This document shows positions 7,101 to 8,530 of a DNA stretch of 8,530 nucleotides, piece by piece (position 1 is the stretch's first letter; each line of letters opens with the position of its first letter). Both the position numbers and the translations under genes were made by a program. Source of the DNA: an uncultured Planctomycetota bacterium (GTDB taxonomy: Bacteria; Planctomycetota; Planctomycetia; Pirellulales; Thermoguttaceae); the NCBI GenBank assembly GCA_902797455.1, contig CADBTE010000091.1, positions 1-8,530 of the forward strand, read 5' to 3'. Below the pieces are notes generated by a model, which was not told where the DNA came from, searched no databases, and was given only the letters and a program-made list of their open reading frames with translations.

Positions 7101-7440
7101 GATCCACCTGCGCCGCGACTGGCCCGACGGCGTCTTCCCGCTTCGCGACACCCGATTCACGGACAACTGGTTCACCGTCGACTATGTCGCTCAGTGCGCG
7201 CCGAACGCCTGGGGGCTCTACGATATGATCGGCAACGTCTCGGAGTGGACGCGCGACGATTATAAGAAGTACCCCTACGACGCGGCCAACGCGGCAAGCG
7301 GCAATGACACCGACCGGAAGACCGCCCGCGGCGGCTCCTGGGCCGATCGTCCGAAGGTGACCTCCTCGGCGGTCCGCTACGCGTATCTGCCTTGGCAGAA
7401 GGTTCACAACGTCGGAATCCGCCTGGTGATCGAAGATTAA
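4150..7440 (+). CDS. Secreted propeller, dihaem HZS-alpha-like and FGE-domain fusion protein
   Basis: This protein has 1096 residues. Residues 1-20 are a signal peptide ending A-S-A-Q, which fixes the ATG at 4150; AAGGG (4138-4142) lies 7 bases upstream. Residues 30-105 are acidic and helical. Residues 120-480 look like a TolB/PD40-type beta-propeller, with blade motifs L-H-W-D-G-K-R-V (163-170) and W-T-P-D-G (212-216) and six cysteines. Residues 490-610 resemble the hydrazine synthase alpha middle domain (Y-H-F-N-Y, G-G-H-E-S-V-G, G-T-V-P-V-D-E-D-G-S-A) and end in haem-c motif C601-N-G-C-H605. A second haem-c motif, C652-I-G-C-H656, follows. Residues 821-1096 are an FGE/SUMF1-type fold (I-P-A-G-T-F-V-M-G-S, G-N-V-S-E-W-T, R-G-G-S-W). 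The FGE active-site cysteines after GGS(F/W) are absent. It is presumably a periplasmic redox or binding protein; its reaction is unknown. The HzsA resemblance does not imply hydrazine synthesis. Similar fusions probably exist in other planctomycetes. Confidence 0.88.
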   Translation: MKHFFLWCALLILPAFASAQVSVFPGNDNNRPFNTIESVRRAINDMLDRFDDYDGEGYLDQLDQLEEEYNALENKDDADWNARFAAFRREALLANPLLDDLSLVAVVSSRIPAPGDNFMTIDKVAHEGWDCELAVVSDLRSEDPKVTPFFRPKNGRPICEPELHWDGKRVMFSSITDENGCWGIYEVGVDGQNLKLLTPTDQPDVNFFDSCWTPDGAVIACSNAGMQALPCINGSDPMANIYRIEKDKTVRQLTFEQDSDWHPTPLRNGRIMYLRWEYSDIMHYYSRILFHMNPDGTNQSELYGSGSMFPTAFKHAREFPDSSKIVGIGGGHHGRGDTGRLLIIDPTVGRKYPFRFHPETKEWGPENTQYDAHPEVLPFEQTGFWREIPGWGQDVVGNVLDMQSTAIEWGPNPDSMWASGLTYNFVFPYPLGENYILVNCEIAGKLGTYGLYLVDTFDNMTLIKEIPGKGIFWPTPLVEREVPPVLPDRWTPGEKEATLFVTDVYNGLGTVNVPRGTIKNIRIFAYHFNYLNSGGHESVGVQSGWDIKQILGTVPVDEDGSAFFKIPANTPVSLQPLDENGAAVQIMRSWTVGMPGEAASCNGCHESQLDVTPSVLTSASRRDASEIKPFYGEKRPMTFELELYYNVVMKFCIGCHDGTKDDRPSFATAKEAYDNIHPFVRRGGPETDMDVLYPYEYHVSTSELWQMLEKGHHGVVLDDEARQRIAAWVDMNAPWRGKWDRPDQAERRLELSALYANVVNDVENDYDRLLNAIREKPAPEFIKPPKQEPPTDELKAENWPFDEATAKALQETSVMNGAKRMTIPLADGVEISFVRIPAGTFVMGSLDGYPDENPRSVVTIDKPFWMSETEVTNAQYAVYDPQHDTRYIEEHGKDHIVPGYIANHPNQPVARVSWLEAARFAEWFSNQKGVRAVLPSEAQWEWAARAGSDTKFYFGTFETDFSPFANLADAGRRKLYTTWESGATIHLRRDWPDGVFPLRDTRFTDNWFTVDYVAQCAPNAWGLYDMIGNVSEWTRDDYKKYPYDAANAASGNDTDRKTARGGSWADRPKVTSSAVRYAYLPWQKVHNVGIRLVIED

Positions 7441-7459
7441 AACAGCCGCCGGGCGCGTG

Positions 7460-7492
7460 AAAAAAGGCCGCTTAAAAAGCGGCCTTTTTTTT
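7460..7492. terminator. Bidirectional intrinsic terminator
   Basis: A perfect 14-bp inverted repeat (7460-7473 with 7477-7490) has a three-base AAA loop. Its core is GGCCGCTT/AAGCGGCC. A run of eight T (7485-7492) lies on the plus strand, and the A-run at 7460-7465 gives a T-run on the minus strand. It lies 19 bases after the fusion gene stop and 25 bases before the end of the convergent methyltransferase gene, so it should end transcripts from both sides. Confidence 0.92.
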
Positions 7493-7517
7493 GTCCCCCG
7501 CGTATCGGGCACAGGCA

Positions 7518-8243
7518 TTATGGCTTTCGGCACACGTAAAGATGGGCGATCGGCCCGAAGCCGGTGAAGTCGAGTATCTCCAGCCCCGCGTCTTTGATGA
7601 TCCCGTCCATAATCCAGCGCAGCGTGCTCGATTCTTTCGCGATATGGCCGTACAGGTCGGCGAGCATCCGCTCGCCGACCTTCTCGGCGGTGTATGTCCG
7701 CTTCACGTACTCATCGAGCTGGCCTCCCCGGCAGTCGAAGACCACGTCGACCAGCAGAAAGACCCCGCCGGGGCGCAGGGCGCGCGCCAGGCGCGAAAGC
7801 GCCTCCGCCTTCCAGGCGTCGTTGATATGATGCAGCGCCAAAGAGCTGACGGCCGCCTCGAACGGCCGGGAGTCGTCGAACGACAGGAAACCGGCGTTCT
7901 CGAACCGGATATTGGTCAGCCCTTCTTTGTCCGCCGCGCTCTTGGCGTACCGGAGCATCGCGTCGGAGACATCGACCGCCAGGACGCTCCCCGTCCTGCG
8001 CGCCGCGGCGCGGGCCAGCGCCCCGGTTCCGGTGCCGATCTCCAAAAGCGACGCTTCCGGTCCCAGGGCGCCGTTTTCGCCCAGGATATCAAGCAGCCGT
8101 CGGTTCTCGCCGTCGACGTCCCGCACTTGCCGCATGCGCCGATCGTACTCGGCGGCGGCCGATTCCTCGTGGTACGCGGTCACCGCGGTAAAGACACGCT
8201 CGTCGAGCGTCCAGGGATATGTTTTTGGGGGGTGTTCGTTCAC
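7518..8243 (-). CDS. Class I SAM-dependent methyltransferase
   Basis: This 241-residue cytoplasmic protein has a Rossmann-fold methyltransferase core. Motif I is L-L-E-I-G-T-G-T-G (66-74), which binds S-adenosylmethionine. The acidic residue at the end of strand 2 is Asp91 in A-V-D-V-S, and a V-S-S-L-A-L-H-H segment follows near residues 130-140. A-L-R-P-G-G-V-F-L-L-V-D marks the later strand region. This is the Methyltransf_11/25 style, which covers small molecules, lipids and quinones; the substrate cannot be told from sequence. It starts at GTG (8243), with GAGGA (8248-8252) four bases upstream. The upstream gene's stop is only 29 bases away, so the two are probably co-transcribed. It converges on the fusion gene across the terminator at 7460-7492. 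Confidence 0.88.
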   Translation of the reverse strand: MNEHPPKTYPWTLDERVFTAVTAYHEESAAAEYDRRMRQVRDVDGENRRLLDILGENGALGPEASLLEIGTGTGALARAAARRTGSVLAVDVSDAMLRYAKSAADKEGLTNIRFENAGFLSFDDSRPFEAAVSSLALHHINDAWKAEALSRLARALRPGGVFLLVDVVFDCRGGQLDEYVKRTYTAEKVGERMLADLYGHIAKESSTLRWIMDGIIKDAGLEILDFTGFGPIAHLYVCRKP

Positions 8244-8272
8244 AAGTTCCTCACTCGTTTTTTAATGCTTAT

Positions 8273-8530
8273 TCACTTCATCGGCGCGATGGGGCCTTTG
8301 TCCAGGGCGGGCGGCTCGGCGAAGACCGAATGTTCGTCGTTCCCCGTCATCTCCCGGTACCGCTGGTACGTGACATGCCGGGGGCCGCCCCCCTCCTGAT
8401 CCTTTTTGCGCCACAGACCCCAGAGGAACAGTTCCTGATCGACCCCCGCGACATGCTCTTCCTCGGGCTGCCACCAGGTATTTTCGTCGATATCGAACTC
8501 CGCGATCCGGTCGCTGTGAAAGCGGGTCAG
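8273..8530 (-). CDS. C-terminal fragment of an unrecognised protein
   Basis: This open frame enters from the right edge (first in-frame codon at 8530) and ends with TGA at 8273-8275, giving 85 residues. The sequence is polar, with a tryptophan- and acid-rich stretch (D-E-N-T-W-W-Q-P-E-E-E-H) followed by F-L-W-G-L-W-R-K-K and a proline-rich tail (E-P-P-A-L-D-K-G-P-I-A-P-M-K). There is no membrane segment, cysteine or catalytic motif that I recognise. Reality is supported by the open frame to the edge, normal-looking composition and its position just 29 bases before the methyltransferase start on the same strand. Function unknown; it may be the end of a much longer protein. Confidence 0.6.
   Translation of the reverse strand: MTRFHSDRIAEFDIDENTWWQPEEEHVAGVDQELFLWGLWRKKDQEGGGPRHVTYQRYREMTGNDEHSVFAEPPALDKGPIAPMK

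Noticed and set aside
4150..7440. Reading the HzsA-like region as evidence for anammox
   Set aside because: HzsB and HzsC partners are absent here, and HZS-alpha-like domains occur in secreted proteins of non-anammox planctomycetes. The resemblance supports fold, not reaction.
4180..7533. Two long minus-strand open frames (4180-5964 and 5974-7533) opposite the fusion gene
   Set aside because: They are antisense shadows created by GC-biased codon use. The plus strand has a signal peptide, haem motifs and an FGE domain, while the antisense translations show no domain and no ribosome binding site.
8262..8474. 70-codon minus-strand open frame near the right edge
   Set aside because: It is out of frame with the longer open frame 8273-8530, which runs to the edge and has less biased composition. 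Arg/Gly richness marks it as a shadow.

Overview
The window is GC-rich bacterial DNA, gene-dense and fully accounted for by protein genes, promoters and one strong terminator. I see no tRNA, rRNA, CRISPR array, insertion sequence or phage gene. Several proteins point to the Planctomycetota or a close PVC relative: a large secreted protein that combines a hydrazine-synthase-alpha-like propeller and dihaem region with an FGE/SUMF1-type domain, a secreted alpha/beta hydrolase of a type I associate with that group, an archaeal-type phosphoglycerate mutase, and the style of the RNase P protein. This placement is inference from protein character, not from a search.

Layout. On the minus strand, read from about 4013 down to 1, lies a probable operon: apgM (2671-3873), a thioredoxin-like lipoprotein (2086-2619), rnpA (1658-2050), yidD (1440-1661) and an FecE-like ABC ATPase (661-1449). 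The last three genes overlap, so they are probably translationally coupled. A separate promoter (622-650) appears to drive the secreted hydrolase that runs off the left edge (1-539). Head-to-head with apgM, across a 276-base divergent regulatory region, a near-consensus promoter (4051-4079) drives the 1096-residue fusion protein (4150-7440). A perfect 14-bp-stem bidirectional terminator (7460-7492) separates it from a convergent minus-strand pair: a class I methyltransferase (7518-8243) and, upstream of it, the C-terminal end of an unrecognised protein (8273-8530).

How the genes fit together. The minus-strand cluster mixes core functions: glycolysis, tRNA 5' maturation, membrane-protein insertion, a cell-envelope redox protein and an importer ATPase. 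They look co-transcribed rather than joined in one pathway. The fusion protein stands alone with its own strong promoter. It should be exported, carries two CxxCH haem-c sites and ends in an FGE-like domain that lacks the catalytic cysteines. It is the most interesting object here, together with substitutions at family-defining residues in RnpA (RNR to RNG) and ApgM (a metal-ligand His position occupied by Glu).
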